From contig JALGQZ010000013.1 of assembly GCA_023105745.1 (NCBI GenBank), forward strand, positions 2,763,501-2,827,500: a stretch of DNA of 64,000 nucleotides, in the 5' to 3' direction. Each line of letters begins with the position of its first letter. The first letter of the stretch is position 1. The notes under the pieces were generated by a model. The model saw nothing but the letters and a program-made list of their open reading frames with translations. It had not been told where the DNA came from and searched no databases. This document shows positions 12,301-24,450 of the stretch, piece after piece. A program made the translations under genes and the position numbers. The stretch comes from Austropuccinia psidii (Eukaryota; Basidiomycota; Pucciniomycetes; Pucciniales; Sphaerophragmiaceae).

Positions 12301-14127
12301 TGTAAGGTGTGGTTATGATACTTTGATTAAAAATCAAGTACTTTTCCTGTCCTCAAAATTTGTATAAGGTAAAAATCAATTAAAAATAGTAAGAAATATT
12401 ATTTTTAAGAGAAAACACGCAAATTTTATTGTTTATAACTTTATTAGTATAAAACAATAATATTATAAAAATTTATTGTTTTACCAACAATAAAAATTTA
12501 TCCAAAAAATACTCTACAAGAGATATTTTGAGGTCACAAAAGAAATTTCTTCAAGAGCAATTTCAATTGGAATTAATTGAGCAAAGAACTGCAAGCAATT
12601 TATTAAAGAACAAAGTCTTTAAAAAGAATATTAAGGAGAAAACACGCCCAAAAGTGACCAGAGTGAACTTGGAAACAAAGTGACAAAGTTTACAGTGATG
12701 AAAGATGCTTTAATTCACTTTTGGGGTGGTTCAGGGGTAAAAATGAATATAAAAGTTACAAAAAATCATTGGAATGATTTTTTCAAGTGGTTTAAAGGTT
12801 TAAAATGATATAATAAAGGTGGTTGGAATCTTTTATTGATTGGTTTAACAATGTTTAAACTCATTATAAAAGGAAAGGATTCTAACATGAAGAGAAAAGT
12901 GGGGCAAAGAAGACATTCTTCTATAGCCATCAATTCTCTTACTCCAAAAGTAAAATTTACTCTTGTCAGTCGTGAAGAACATTCTGACAACAGAAAAGCC
13001 AATTATGGCATCATTGAACCCTGGTTTAGACCAAAAAGGGCTGGTTTAAGCCATTTTTAGCCATTTTAGACCCTTAAATCAGCCATTACTATAGCAATAC
13101 CAGGCCTAGAGCCTCCAAAACACGTCAGAATTGTGTGTCAGAGACGTAGAAACCAGTTAAAACTGTTTTTACTATGATGGTTTTATCTTAAGGGTAGTTT
13201 TACCCTCTTGGCAACAGCTAAAACTACCCCAGTTGGTATCAAAACCTAATCATCAATTGAGTCCACAGACCCTGTAACTCAATTCCAGGCCAAAAGTGAT
13301 GAAATTTTGCGTGAATTTTGACATCCCACGCCTGTCAGCAAGGAATTTGGGGGTCTAGCTCCCCTTAGAGCTGGAGTTCCTTTTCCCCCCAAATTTAATC
13401 TTTCCAATTTATTTTTCCTTTAATTCCTCATCATGTATTATACTTATAATTTACATATGTAATTCAATTCAATTGTACAGTACAATACAGTCATAATTGA
13501 CACCTCATATGTAAATCAAAGTTCACTTATGTAATACACACGCACATTTTGACATTTCAATTGAATTCAATTGAAAATAATTCAATTCGTCATAACTTCT
13601 AAACTAAACACAACACCTCAATTTTAACACAAAAATTGATGATTAACACCACATGTGGTGTGAATTAAATTAAGGTTTTGAGGACTTTCAACTTTTGTAT
13701 TGAAAATACTAAAAACTTAATTTAAGCTTATTTAGAGTTGAGTTACAAGAATTTCACTCAGAGGTGACCCCACCTGATTTTTTATGAGGAATCCAATGGT
13801 GAAATAATTTTTATGTGTTTATTTATTGAATAAAAATTTATAATAATTTTTATTTAACTTTTTTCCAAATTTATTTATTTTCTCACAATTGTGTTAAAGT
13901 TTCATTTTTACTTAATTTTTTCAAGTATAAATGTAATTTTCTACTTACAAAATTTAATGTATTTTTATTTTTAAATTGTAATTAATTTTTTATTTTCAAT
14001 ATAATTTTTTATATTTATATTTTGATTTTTATTTTAATAATATAAATAAATCTATTTTATTTATATTAATAAGTTATTTTTGTATTTGTGGTCTTTTGGG
14101 TATATGAAATTACCTCTAAGGCTCACA
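12301..14127 (-). repeat. 3' LTR of element B
   Basis: On the minus strand it runs from TGTGAGCCTTAGAGG to CCACACCTTACA. It is 1,827 bp, the same length as 20541-22367 and nearly identical to it. The small ORFs inside occur in both LTRs and in neither case look like genes. Confidence 0.93.
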
Positions 14128-14139
14128 TTCCCTCCCCCT
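14128..14139 (-). other. Polypurine tract of element B
   Basis: The minus strand reads AGGGGGAGGGAA immediately before the 3' LTR, the expected plus-strand primer for reverse transcription. C and A have related tracts. Confidence 0.8.
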
Positions 14140-14150
14140 AAAGAAGAATA

Positions 14151-14590
14151 TTACTTTGTAATATTGGTGTTTCTAGTGTGTCTGAATCTTCTGAGGAGTT
14201 TGGTAGCTTCTGGTATATCTTTTTCTTCTAACCATTCATCTTCACAAGTTGGGTCACTGTACCTAACAAGGTATTCCCTTACTTTCTTGGCTCTTCATTT
14301 CCTTTCTTTAAGAACTTTGGTAATTTTCTTAGTACCAGATGTCTCAATAGGAGGTATAGCTTGGGGAATCTTATTCCTCAAGGGAAATTTCTCAGCATCA
14401 CTAGATTTATATGGCTTTATCAAGCTTACTGGAAATGTAGGGTGCTTATTGCTAAGTTCTTCAGATAACTCTACTTCAACAGCATTTTCTCCATGGAGGG
14501 CCTTAATCACAAAATGTCCTGCAAAGGAGTCTTTCAACGTTTTACATCCTTTGATGTCATTGAAGTTAGTGGTGGATACAAGAACTCCCC
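14151..14590 (-). pseudogene. Element B integrase C-terminus with chromodomain-like tail
   Basis: After a frameshift near 14590 (frame ending 14534 to frame beginning 14537) the pol C-terminus continues: LKDSFAGHFVIKALHG, then HPTFPVSLIKPY, and a tail with EYLVRY-x7-DEW-x2-EKDI that resembles a chromodomain fold. There is one in-frame stop at 14295-14297, and the natural stop is at 14151-14153, 11 bp before the polypurine tract. Related tails close pol in A and C. In other Gypsy chromoviruses such tails steer integration to particular chromatin; that role is inferred here. Confidence 0.75.
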
Positions 14591-17500
14591 CACTTTGAAA
14601 TATGGAGTTGCATGTGATTTATCCCATTTGTCTTTAGCATATGCAAAAGAGTCCTCCATGCATCTTACTGAATGCTTTCTAGCTTTGTCTAGCATTTCTT
14701 TGAAGCTAGCAGCTGTGGGATGTATTTCAATTAAGTCTTTCCTCAAGGAATCTTGGGGTAACTTGGGGTTCCATCCTTTTTCTAGAATAGCAGGAGTCTG
14801 ATTGGTACTGGCATGGATTGATGTTTTATATGCTAATTCCAGTGCTGGCAACAGAGTACACCAATCATGGGTAAATCCATCACAATCTTTGAATTCAAGG
14901 CCATATGCACAAAATCTTTTCACCATGTCCTCTAAGGTTTGGATGATCCTTTCAGCCAGGCCATTAGTTTGTGGGTGGTAGGCTGTAGAGAAAGACAGTT
15001 TAGTGCCAAATAATTGGTGAGGATTTGTCCATAGTGCTGAAGTGAATTTGGGATCTCTATCACTGATGATATTTGTAAATATCCCACTCCATGACACTAC
15101 TCTATTCCATAACAGAAGAGCTGTATCCATGGCTGTATCATCTTTGTGACATGGTAAAAAGATTGGAGTTTTACTGAATCTGTACACAATTACTAGGCAA
15201 GCATTATAGCTCCTGTCACCTCCTGGTGGTAGGCCAGTTACCCAATCCATATGGACAATTTCCCAAGGTCTGTTTGGTTCTTAGATTTCTATCATATTTC
15301 CAAGTCTTTTGCCAGTGGATTTATTTGCCTTTTGGCATCTTTCACAGGTTTTGCAATACTCTGCAACATCTTTCTGCCACATTGGCCACCATGTGCAGGT
15401 CTTTACTTTCTCTCTTGTTCTGTATTCAGAAAGATGTCCTGAAAAGGGACTATCATGGCATTCTTTCAGTACAAGATTGATTAATGACCTGTCTACAACT
15501 GTCATGACACATGTGTGCTTGGTTCTGTGGTACATTATACCATCCAGTAGGTGAAATCTTCCTTCATCATAAGATTTTCTCCATACTTCATCCAAGGCAT
15601 GTATTAGAGAGTTGTCTTTACAGTCTTTGTTAAGTAATTGGCACAAGATGCTACAATTTGTATCTTGAGTGTAGCTACTTCTGGCTTCTTCAAAGAAGGT
15701 GGTGTTGAAGTCTGTAACACTTATTCCTTCTATTGGAATTTGTGGGGAAGCTTCTTCTGGAACATAAGCAGGATTATCAATATTATTTGGTAATGGCCAT
15801 CTGCTTAGTCCATCTGCATTCTTATGAATATTCCCATCCTTATGAGCAATAGTCATATTGCCTCTGTATTCTTGTATGGCTATTTGCCATCTGAGCATGT
15901 GTCTGTTGGGTGTTTTCATGTTCAAAAGTGATTTGACAGCTGTACAATCTGTTATCACTTCAAAAACACATCCCTCTAAGAAGTAGTTCAATTTCTCCAA
16001 GGCACAGACAAGGCATTGACATTCCATCTGACTTGCTCCATATCTGGCTTCAGTTGGTTTGATTTGCCTGGATATGAAACATATGGGTCCTTCTACAGGT
16101 TTATCATTTATGATCTGAACTTGGTGAAGTGCAGCACCCAGTCCATCCCCTGATGCATCAATATACAGTTTGAAAGGCAATTTAAAGTCTGGCATCAGTA
16201 AGAGTGGAGCAGTGGTCAATGCCTCTCTTAGAGACTCAAAAGCTTTGACTCTGTCAACAGTCATTTCAAATACTGTGTCTTTGTCACATAGCTTATAAGG
16301 CCTTGCTATGGATGAAAAATCTTTAATGTGTTGCCTTTAATATCCTGCAGAACCTAAGAATGACTGCATTTCCTTCTTATTCTGAGGCATGGGTTTTAAC
16401 AATACTGCTGCAACTTTGTTTTTGTAAATTTCAAGGGACAAACCAGATACAACATGTCCTAGTGCTTTAAGTTCTTTAAATCCAAAATGACATTTTTTCA
16501 AGGAGATTTTCATGTTTACTGATTAAATTTGTGTCAAAACTCTTGATAATCTGTACATGTGCTCCTCCCAAGTCTTGGAACAGATAATAATGTCATCAAT
16601 GTAAATGATTAACCATCCTCTTGAGAGCTCTTCAGGGAAGATTTCATTCATCATTCTTTGGAAGTGTGAAGGTGCATTTTTGATACCAAAGGGCATCCTT
16701 AAGTATTCATACACTCCACAATGAACAATAATTCTCAAGTATTTTATTGCTCTTGGTGTTACCACATTTTGATGGAATCCTTTAAGGGCATCCATAGTGG
16801 TTATATACACTGCTTGAGATATTTGAGTAAGGGCAATTTGGATTTTTGGTATTGGGTATCTGTCTGGAACAGTGTAAGTGTTCAGAGCTCTAAAGTCCCC
16901 AAACATTCTGGATTTTCCATTATGCCATGCCACTATGACTGGTGTAGTTATTTCTACTTCTTCATTGTGGCCTACCTTTCTTATTACACAAAGGTCCAGA
17001 AGTTCTTTTATATGAATTTCTAGAGCTTCTCTTGATTTTGGACTTGCTGGATAAGCAGGCCTTCTTAAGAGTGGTGGATAAGGTCTCTCAATTTCAAGAA
17101 TGATGTCAACTTCATGACTAATAATTGCTCCTGGAGGTTCTTTGTCTGTAGCAAATGCTCCTCTGTGGTCATACAAAAGGGAAGACAGTTCATTTTCTTG
17201 TTTATCAGTCAGATGAAGGCTTATTTCATCCTCATTTAACTGTTCAGACTTAAAGTTTTCTAACTCTAAGTCAACTGGTGATACTTTGTTTACTGTAATT
17301 TGTCTTTTAAATGGTAAAAAGGCAAATTTTTGGCGCTTATTGTCTCCAATAGTAAAGTATCTGTCTTTGTTATTATGTAAATCTATCCCATACATGATTG
17401 AATAGTCATTTCCCAATATAAAATGGGTACTAGAGCAATTTTCCATAACAACAAATTCAACTGTGATCCTTAAATTCCCATTTATGTGTGGGAATATGAC

Positions 17501-18274
17501 ATTGGTCTCAAAGATTCCTAATGCTTTCATTGGGTTCCTTGCACTGTTGAATTTTATACCATCAATTGGTAACAATTGGTCTTCAAAATTTGGTACACAA
17601 GTCTTAAGAAAAGATTTTCCAACACAAGAGCAGAAGGCTCCTGGGTCAAGCAAAAGTTTGGTGGGCTTGTTGTCAATCACCACCTCTGTTATACAGGAGT
17701 TACCATCTGTATAACCTTTTCCTCTGTTTGGTTTTGTCTTCATAAGTTGTGCATCTTGAAATTTTGATATATCAACTTGACCATTGCTCAATTGTGGTAA
17801 GTGGGAATAAGATTCCATGATGTCAAAAGTGGCATTGATATTTTCTATATCTTTTGAAGATTCAGAAAATATGGATGACTTATCATCTGAATTGTCTTCA
17901 ATTATGTCTTCTTTTTCAACATCTGGTTCCTTTTCAATGTCAATCTCATTGATTTTCCCCCTTTTTCGACATGTATTGGCTAAATGGGTGGTGCTTTGGC
18001 AAATATGGCATATTCTGACTGTATCTGCAGATTTATATTTAATATTACTAGAATTTTCTTTGGGGATTTTGTCCACAGAATCTTTCCAAGGTTTATTAAA
18101 CCTTGTTTTGAGATTCACCCTACTAGAACCAATTTTGGTTCTGGTGGTTACTTCTTCTAGTATATTGATACTATCCTCTGCTGAAGATTGTTCAGTAGTC
18201 CTGCTTTTGACAGCATGCTCTAAGTCACCTCCACATTGTCTCAGAATTTCTCTATGGATCATAAATTCTGACAT
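14534..18274 (-). pseudogene. Element B pol: nucleocapsid, protease, RT, RNase H, integrase
   Basis: One frame runs through 18274-16523, 16264-15281 and 15250-14534. The order is zinc knuckle CHIC-x4-H-x4-C (intact), protease, RT with MDALKGFHQ and YIDD, RNase H with TDCTAVKSL, integrase zinc finger HECHD...CERCQ, and core MDWVTGLP, SDRDPKFT, NGLAERIIQTLE. The protease reads LDPGA (Asp codon 17647-17645) where A and C have LDTGA, so the active-site Thr is lost. Stops near 16523, 16340 and 15281 interrupt the frame. Confidence 0.92.
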
Positions 18275-18299
18275 GTCAGGATATAATTCTGTTAATCTG

Positions 18300-20068
18300 T
18301 CCTTTTATTGGCAAAACCACGGTAAAGCTTTGTCTTTATAAGCATTAAATTTGGCAGATTCAAAGGCTGTTCCAACTTTGAACCTCCAAGCATCATTTGC
18401 CCATTTGTTGATGATTTGGCTTTTCCACCAAGTCCAACTCTGGTGTCCATGTGCTTGTCTTATTTTGATGTATCATCTGTGAGCTGATCTGGTAAACAAG
18501 GTGTTAAACCTGGCTGTTACCAATCTGTCTGGTAATTCAAAATCCTCTTTGATCATGTCAATACCTCTAATGAATTCCATATGGTAAGACTCTCCTTCAC
18601 CACTGAAGTGAGGCCATTCTTCAAGTTTTAGAACTTCTTTCAAGAGTGCTTGGCCCATTGATGGTTCCAAGTTATGAAAAAAAGTGGATAATTCATTTTT
18701 TAATTGTGAATTATCAGGATCCAATACTTGTGGATTTGGAATTCTTGTGCCCTCATTTTAATTTAGAGGTGTAGACATTCTTGGTAAGGTGTTCAGTATT
18801 TGTTCAATGTCATTCATTTTACTGTTGCTACACCTTTTGGAATTTCTGTATTCATGTTGGAAGCTTTGTATTAAATTTATTACTTCAATTTTATACATGT
18901 CTTCCTTATGTGTCAGTTCTTTCCATAACTCTGTCTGTCTTGTACTATCAGCAGTGACTTGATTCAATTTCATTGATAATCATGATATTTCTCCTTGTGA
19001 AGCATCAAAACACTTTTTCAAGGCAATGGTATATGTCTTTACTTCAGTAAATGAATTTGAAATGTCATCAAGGACTTTCTTATAATCTGTCTTGATAATA
19101 TTTATGGCTTGTTTAATTCTTTATTCAATTATGTCATCAATATTGGATTTAGAATATTTATCTGTTAGTTCTTCAATAATGGCAGATTGTTCATTTATTT
19201 TATTGTTAGAAGAATTATCATTATTGGAATTTTTAATTTTTCTTAAAACTTTTTCAAAACACATAAGTGTTTCATTAATTTGGCACAGACTCAGGTTGTT
19301 TGTTTTAATGTTGTTACAAATGGTTTCATTTTTATCAGAAAGATGTTTTTTCACGTCATTTATAGCATCATACAGCTCTGGGATGGAATCAAATATATCA
19401 GAAATCATTTCTGGAATCTTAATCTGGCTTCCTCCTTCTTCTGTAATTCCATCATGGTTCTGGCCATCTGGAACACATTTTCCATGGCATCCTGCTGAAT
19501 CTTTGGAATCCTGTAGCCTCGGCTGTAAGGTTTTGGGGCTGGTGCCTTCCCTTTGCCCTTGTTTGGAGCTTGTGGCTGCTTCTTAACGTTGGAATTGCTG
19601 CTGCTGGCCACTGGGGCTGTTTTTGGCACTGGTTTGGGTGGTGGGTGGTTGTTTTTCCTCCATTCTAGTGTCAAAAGCATCATTTTTTTCTTCTCCATCA
19701 ATGGATGCCATCCATTGAGCAATTTGCAAGTGTTGGGATGGCCCAGGAATTTTCGTACTGTCAGGTAAGAATTCATGCAATTCTTCCACAGGTCTGCAAG
19801 GATCTGGTACTCCTTGAATTGAAGTGCATTGTTGTATGCACTGTGGCTGGCTTTGTATATGTCCACAGAGGCTTGTTGTGGCGGTGTCAGCTCTTCTTGA
19901 AGGTAAAATAGTATTATCAGATTCAGAATGACCCAATTTAGTTGTTTGGAAGTCATCAACTGACCCTTTTCCTTCTGTACCTGATTGGCCTCTGCCATAA
20001 TCACGTCTATTACCTTTTTGGGAGCTGCTTGAGGGGTTGTAGCTGGCTCCTGACCTGGTTGAAGGCAT
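18300..20068 (-). pseudogene. Element B gag (frame 1), broken
   Basis: Frame 1 starts at ATG 20068 with MPSTRSGASY and stays in the pol frame throughout. Nonsense codons end open segments at 19583, 19121, about 18986, 18758, 18473 and about 18307. The capsid block LEEWPHFSGEGE matches A and C. At 19408 an ATG overlaps the stop of the accessory ORF as ATGA, so re-initiation there is possible. There are no frameshifts in this part. Confidence 0.85.
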
Positions 20069-20317
20069 AATTATGGTTTAAAAAGGCTTAAAATAGTATT
20101 TTTACGTCAAAAAACTTACTATTGACCAAATTCTTAGCTTTCTGACGAGTATTACTTATGTCCAAGTTAATCAATTCAGAAGATATTGGTTCAGGTTGAT
20201 TATTTTGAGTCACAATGACAGTACTATTATGGTCTGAATTAATAGTGCTTGCAGGAACAATGCTGGTGACTGTTGAGGCTGTTTCAATGTTTTCTTGTCT
20301 TACCACATTGTCAGACA
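19405..20317 (-). CDS. Spliced accessory ORF of element B overlapping gag
   Basis: The exons are 20317-20120, 20054-19965 and 19895-19405. Intron 1 (20119-20055, 65 nt) has donor GTAAGT and acceptor ACCAG; intron 2 (19964-19896, 69 nt) is GTCAGT...TTCAAG. Joins are phase 1, and with an upstream A the product is 259 residues. This copy has no stop even if intron 2 is retained, so it is the cleanest evidence for the gene. The C-terminal region GYRIPK, then VFQMARTMME and KKEEARLRFQK, matches A and C. A leader intron 20393-20318 (donor GTGAGG, acceptor TTTTAG) would build the start codon as A|TG. Function is unknown; the Lys/Pro-rich middle may bind nucleic acid. Confidence 0.6.
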
Positions 20318-20523
20318 CTAAAATTAATGAAAAAGGCAATTAATTAAGTAAAAAAAGGTTATTTCAAAAAGGAAATAAAAATATAAGCCTCACTTATAAT
20401 ATGAAAAAAATTATTTTTTATGGATTTTTTGAATTATAAGTATTTTTTATATGTTTTTAGATTTTTCAATATACGAAAAAAGATTTAAAAAGAGTAAAAA
20501 AAATATTTCACAGGTAAAATATC

Positions 20524-20539
20524 ATGGCTGGGCTCCCCA
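20524..20539 (-). other. Primer binding site of element B
   Basis: The minus strand reads TGGGGAGCCCAGCCAT one base after the 5' LTR. It differs from the A and C sites (GGCCTGGCCGTG), which suggests a different tRNA primer. Confidence 0.6.
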
Positions 20540-20540
20540 A

Positions 20541-22367
20541 TGTAAGGTGTGGTTAAGAAACTTTGATTAAAAATCAAGTACTTTTCCTGTCCTCAAAATT
20601 TGTATAAGGTAAAATTCAATTAAAAGTAGTAAGAAATATTATTTTTAAGAGAAAACATGCCAATTTTATTGTTTATAGCTTTATTAGTATAAAACAATAA
20701 TATTATAAAAATTTATTGTTTTACCAACAATAAAAATTTATCCAAAAAATACTCTACGAGAGATATTTTAAGGCTACAAAAGAAATTTCTTCAAGAGCAA
20801 TTTCAATTGGAATTAATTGAGCAAAGAGCTGCAAGCAATTGATTAAAGAACAAAGTCTTTAAAAGGAATATCAAGGAGAAAACACGCCCAAAAGTGACCA
20901 GAGTGAATTTAAAAACAAAGTGACAAAGTTTACAGTGATGAAAGATGCTTTAATTCACTTTTGGGGTGGTGCAGGGGTAAAAATGATTATAAAAGCTACA
21001 AACAATGATTATAATGATTTTTTCACGTGGTTTAAAGATTTAAAATGATATAAGAAAGGTGGTTGAAATCTTTTATTGATTGGTTTAACAATGTTTAAAC
21101 GAATTATAAAAGGAAAAGATTCTAACATGAAGAGAAAAGTGGCACAAAGAAGACATTCTTCTATAGCCATCAATTCTCTTACTCCAAAAGTAAAATTTAC
21201 TCTTGTCAGTCGTGAAGAACATTCTGACAACAGAAAAGCCAATTATGTCATCATTGAACCCTGGTTTAGACCAAAAAGGGCTGGTTTAAGCCATTTTTAG
21301 CCATTTTAGACCCTTAAATCAGCCATTACTATAGCAATACCAGGCCTAGAGCCTCCAAAACACGTCAGAATTGTGTGTCAGAGACGTTGAAACCAGTTAA
21401 AACTGTTTTTACTATGATGGTTTTATCTTAAGGGTAGTTTTACCCTCTTGGCAACAGCTAAAACTACCCCAGTTGGTATCAAAACCTCATCATCAATTGA
21501 GTCCACAGACCCTGTAACTCAATTCCAGGCCAAAAGTGATGAAATTTTGCGTGAATTTTGACATCCCACGCCTGTCAGCAAGGAATTTGGGGGTCTAGCT
21601 CCCCTTAGAGCTGGAGTTCCTTTTCCCCCCAAATTTAATCTTTCCAATTTATTTTTCCTTTAATTCCTCATCATGTATTATACTTATAATTTACATATGT
21701 AATTCAATTCAATTGTACAGTACAATACAGTCATAATTGACACCTCATATGTAAATCAAAGTTCACTTATGTAATACACACGCACATTTTGACATTTCAA
21801 TTGAATTCAATTGAAAATAATTCAATTCGTCATAACTTCTAAACTAAACACAACACCTCAATTTTAACACAAGAATTGATGATTAACACCACATGTGGTG
21901 TGAATTAAATTAAGGTTTTGAGGATTTTCAACTTTTGTATTGAAAATACTAAAAACTTAATTTAAGCTTATTTAGAGTTGAGTTACAAGAATTTCACTCA
22001 GAGGTGACCCCACCTGATTTTTTATGAGGAATCCAATGGTGAAATAATTTTTATGTGTTTATTTATTGAATAAAAATTTATAATAATTTTTATTTAACTT
22101 TTTTCCAAATTTATTTATTCTCTCACAATTTTGTTAAAATTTCATTTTTACTTAATTTTTTCAAGTATAAATGTAATTTTCTACTTACAAAATTCAATGT
22201 ATTTTTATTTTTAAATTGTAATTAATTTTTTATTTTCAATATAATTTTTTATCTTTATATTTTGATTTTTATTTTAATAATATAAATAAATCTATTTTAT
22301 TTATATTAATACGTTATTTTTGTATTTGTGGTCTTTTGGGTATATGAAATTACCTCTAAGGCTCACA
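20541..22367 (-). repeat. 5' LTR of element B
   Basis: 1,827 bp, TGTGAGCC to CCTTACA on the minus strand, followed by the primer binding site. It abuts the TSD TCAGC and the remainder of element A's integrase. Confidence 0.93.
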
Positions 22368-23237
22368 TCAGCATTATTAACAAATCTCCATAACTTGTTT
22401 GGTACAAAGCTATCATTCTCAACAGCTTACCATCCTCAAACTTATGGCTTAGCAGAAAGAATGGTACAGACCTTAGAGGACATGATCAGAAGATTCTGTG
22501 CTTATGGGCTAGAATTCAAAGATTCTGATGGTTTTACCCATGATTGGTGTACACTCATACCAGCTCTTGAGCTGGCATATATAAAAAATCAATCCATTCT
22601 TCTACTGGCAAAACACCAGAAATGCTAGAAAAATGTTGGAATCCAAGACTTCCTTATGATACCTTCAAAAAGGACTTAGTGGATATACATCCAACAGCAA
22701 GCAGTTTTAAGATAATGCTTGACAAGGCAACACAACATGTAACTCAAATATGCAAAAGAAAGATGGGATAAAAGTCATAAGCCACCTGATTTCAAAATAG
22801 GACACATGGTCCTAGTATCAAGCCTTAATCTCAATAACATAAAAGGCCCACAGAAATTAAAAGATTCCTTTTCAGAATCATTTATGATAAAAGCACTTCA
22901 TGGACCCAATGCTGTGCAATTGGAACTCACAGGTGAACTGATGAAAAAACACCCACCTTTCCCTGTAAGTCTGATAAAACCTTACAGCTCAAGTGACAAT
23001 GAGTTATTTCCACTAAGAAATAAACCCCCACTTGAAATTCCCCCCTTGGAAGAAGGAGAGGAAAAGACAATAGTAAAAGTCCTTAAAGAAAGAGGGACAA
23101 GAAACAAAAAAGAAAGAGAATACCTTGTAAGGTATAGAAATTCAACACAAGAAGACAAATGGCTACTTGAGAAAGATAGAACAAATGCTGATAAACTACT
23201 AAGAAGGTTCAGACATGAAAGAAAACCTGAAAAATAG
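22368..23237 (+). pseudogene. Element A integrase core end and C-terminal tail (resumes after B)
   Basis: It continues the integrase cut at 12300. The catalytic Glu region is here (HPQT-x-GLAERMVQTLEDM). A frameshift follows ALELAY near 22580, another disruption lies near 22740, and the last part is open at 22806-23237. The end carries EYLVRYRNSTQEDKW, the chromodomain-like tail, and LLRRFRHER, as in C. The stop is 118 bp before the 3' LTR. Confidence 0.88.
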
Positions 23238-23355
23238 AAAAGTTAAGCATTATTGAGCTTCAAGACTAACAAAGTCTATTGAAGAGGTAGGACAGTGGAT
23301 GATACCCTAATTACACATATCAGATTGTGGTACAATCTTTTTTGGTGGTAGGGAA
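23238..23355 (+). other. 3' untranslated region and polypurine tract of element A
   Basis: This short stretch contains AGAGGTAGGACAGTGGA at 23283-23299, shared with one mismatch with element C (52886-52902). The polypurine tract GGTGGTAGGGAA lies at 23344-23355, next to the LTR. Confidence 0.7.
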
Positions 23356-24450
23356 TGTGAATCTTTGAGATATGACCACATACCCAAAAGAGGTCACCAG
23401 AAATATTTAAAATAATCATACATTAAAAATAATTACCTTAAAGCTACAAAAATACCATAAATTGGCATAAAACTTGGTTTAACTTAAAAACCAATGAATA
23501 AACATGTGAAATGAATTATACCATCGGATTCCCCATGGTATGATACACATATATCATTTTTATGGCATATCTGTAAAGTCAATATTTAATAAGTTATAAG
23601 TAATAATACCTTATAAAAAACACAAATCCCTATGTATTTCAAAGACAAATCAAACAACATGTGAAATGAATGGTACCATTGGATTCTCCATAAAAACCTA
23701 CATATAAAACAATTAAGAAGATAAGCTCCAAAGTCAATACTTAAAGAATTAACCTGAATATATGCACTTTTTTGGTCAATGCATATATTCAAGGATTTTA
23801 GCCAATATCTTTTGAAATATGCATGATAGAGTCATGAACCAAAAATAAAGTCATCACATAATTACTGTAGAAATACAGAAATGACGTTTCTTTCACAAGT
23901 TATAAACAAGGTTAAAACCTGTAAGGGATTATTGATTAAAATCAACAGAGCTGTTGACCACTTTGTTGTGAAGGTGGTCCAAACTTAGAAAAAAGTAGAC
24001 AGTTAGATTCTACTAGTTCATTCGTGAATAATGATGTATTTTCTATTATAATATTCAAGGTATAACCCCTTGAAATCATGGTTTGAAGTTTAAAATATTA
24101 AATTTTGACAGAAAAGATGAGTTACAAGAAAAATCATCAAAATAGAGTTTTGATGATGTAATGAAATGCTCTTGGCAGCATAATACGGTTATGCCAAGCT
24201 ATTAAAAATCACTCTCTGAACTTATGTAGCGTGTAAATCTTAAAAGTTATTAAGGATCAAAGTTTGAACTTAATTTGATCATTTGTGATCACTCACTGTA
24301 ACCTTAAATTAAGTTTAACAGTCATATGAGTGATAAAATTGGTGAATACTGTTAGTTTATGATTAAAACTAATAAAATCCACGAATTTTGGGGTTCTGCC
24401 AAGCCTTTGACGTCATCAAAGTTAGAGTTATAGTGATAACTCTAAATAAT

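Larger units (their letters stand above)
12301..22367 (-). mobile_element. Element B: complete Ty3/Gypsy retrotransposon inserted in A's integrase
   Basis: The element is 10,067 bp with equal-length LTRs (1,827 bp each) and target duplication TCAGC at 12296-12300 and 22368-22372. In minus orientation the order is 5' LTR (22367-20541), PBS, leader exon, overlapping accessory ORF, gag-pol, polypurine tract, 3' LTR (14127-12301). The LTRs differ by scattered substitutions, mainly near their outer end. Gag-pol keeps one frame for most of its length but has about ten nonsense codons and a late frameshift. Confidence 0.95.

Noticed and set aside
12766..13060. Overlapping ORFs of about 75 codons on both strands inside the B LTR (also 21009-21300)
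   Set aside because: Both strands are open over the same bases and copies differ freely; LTR shadow ORFs.
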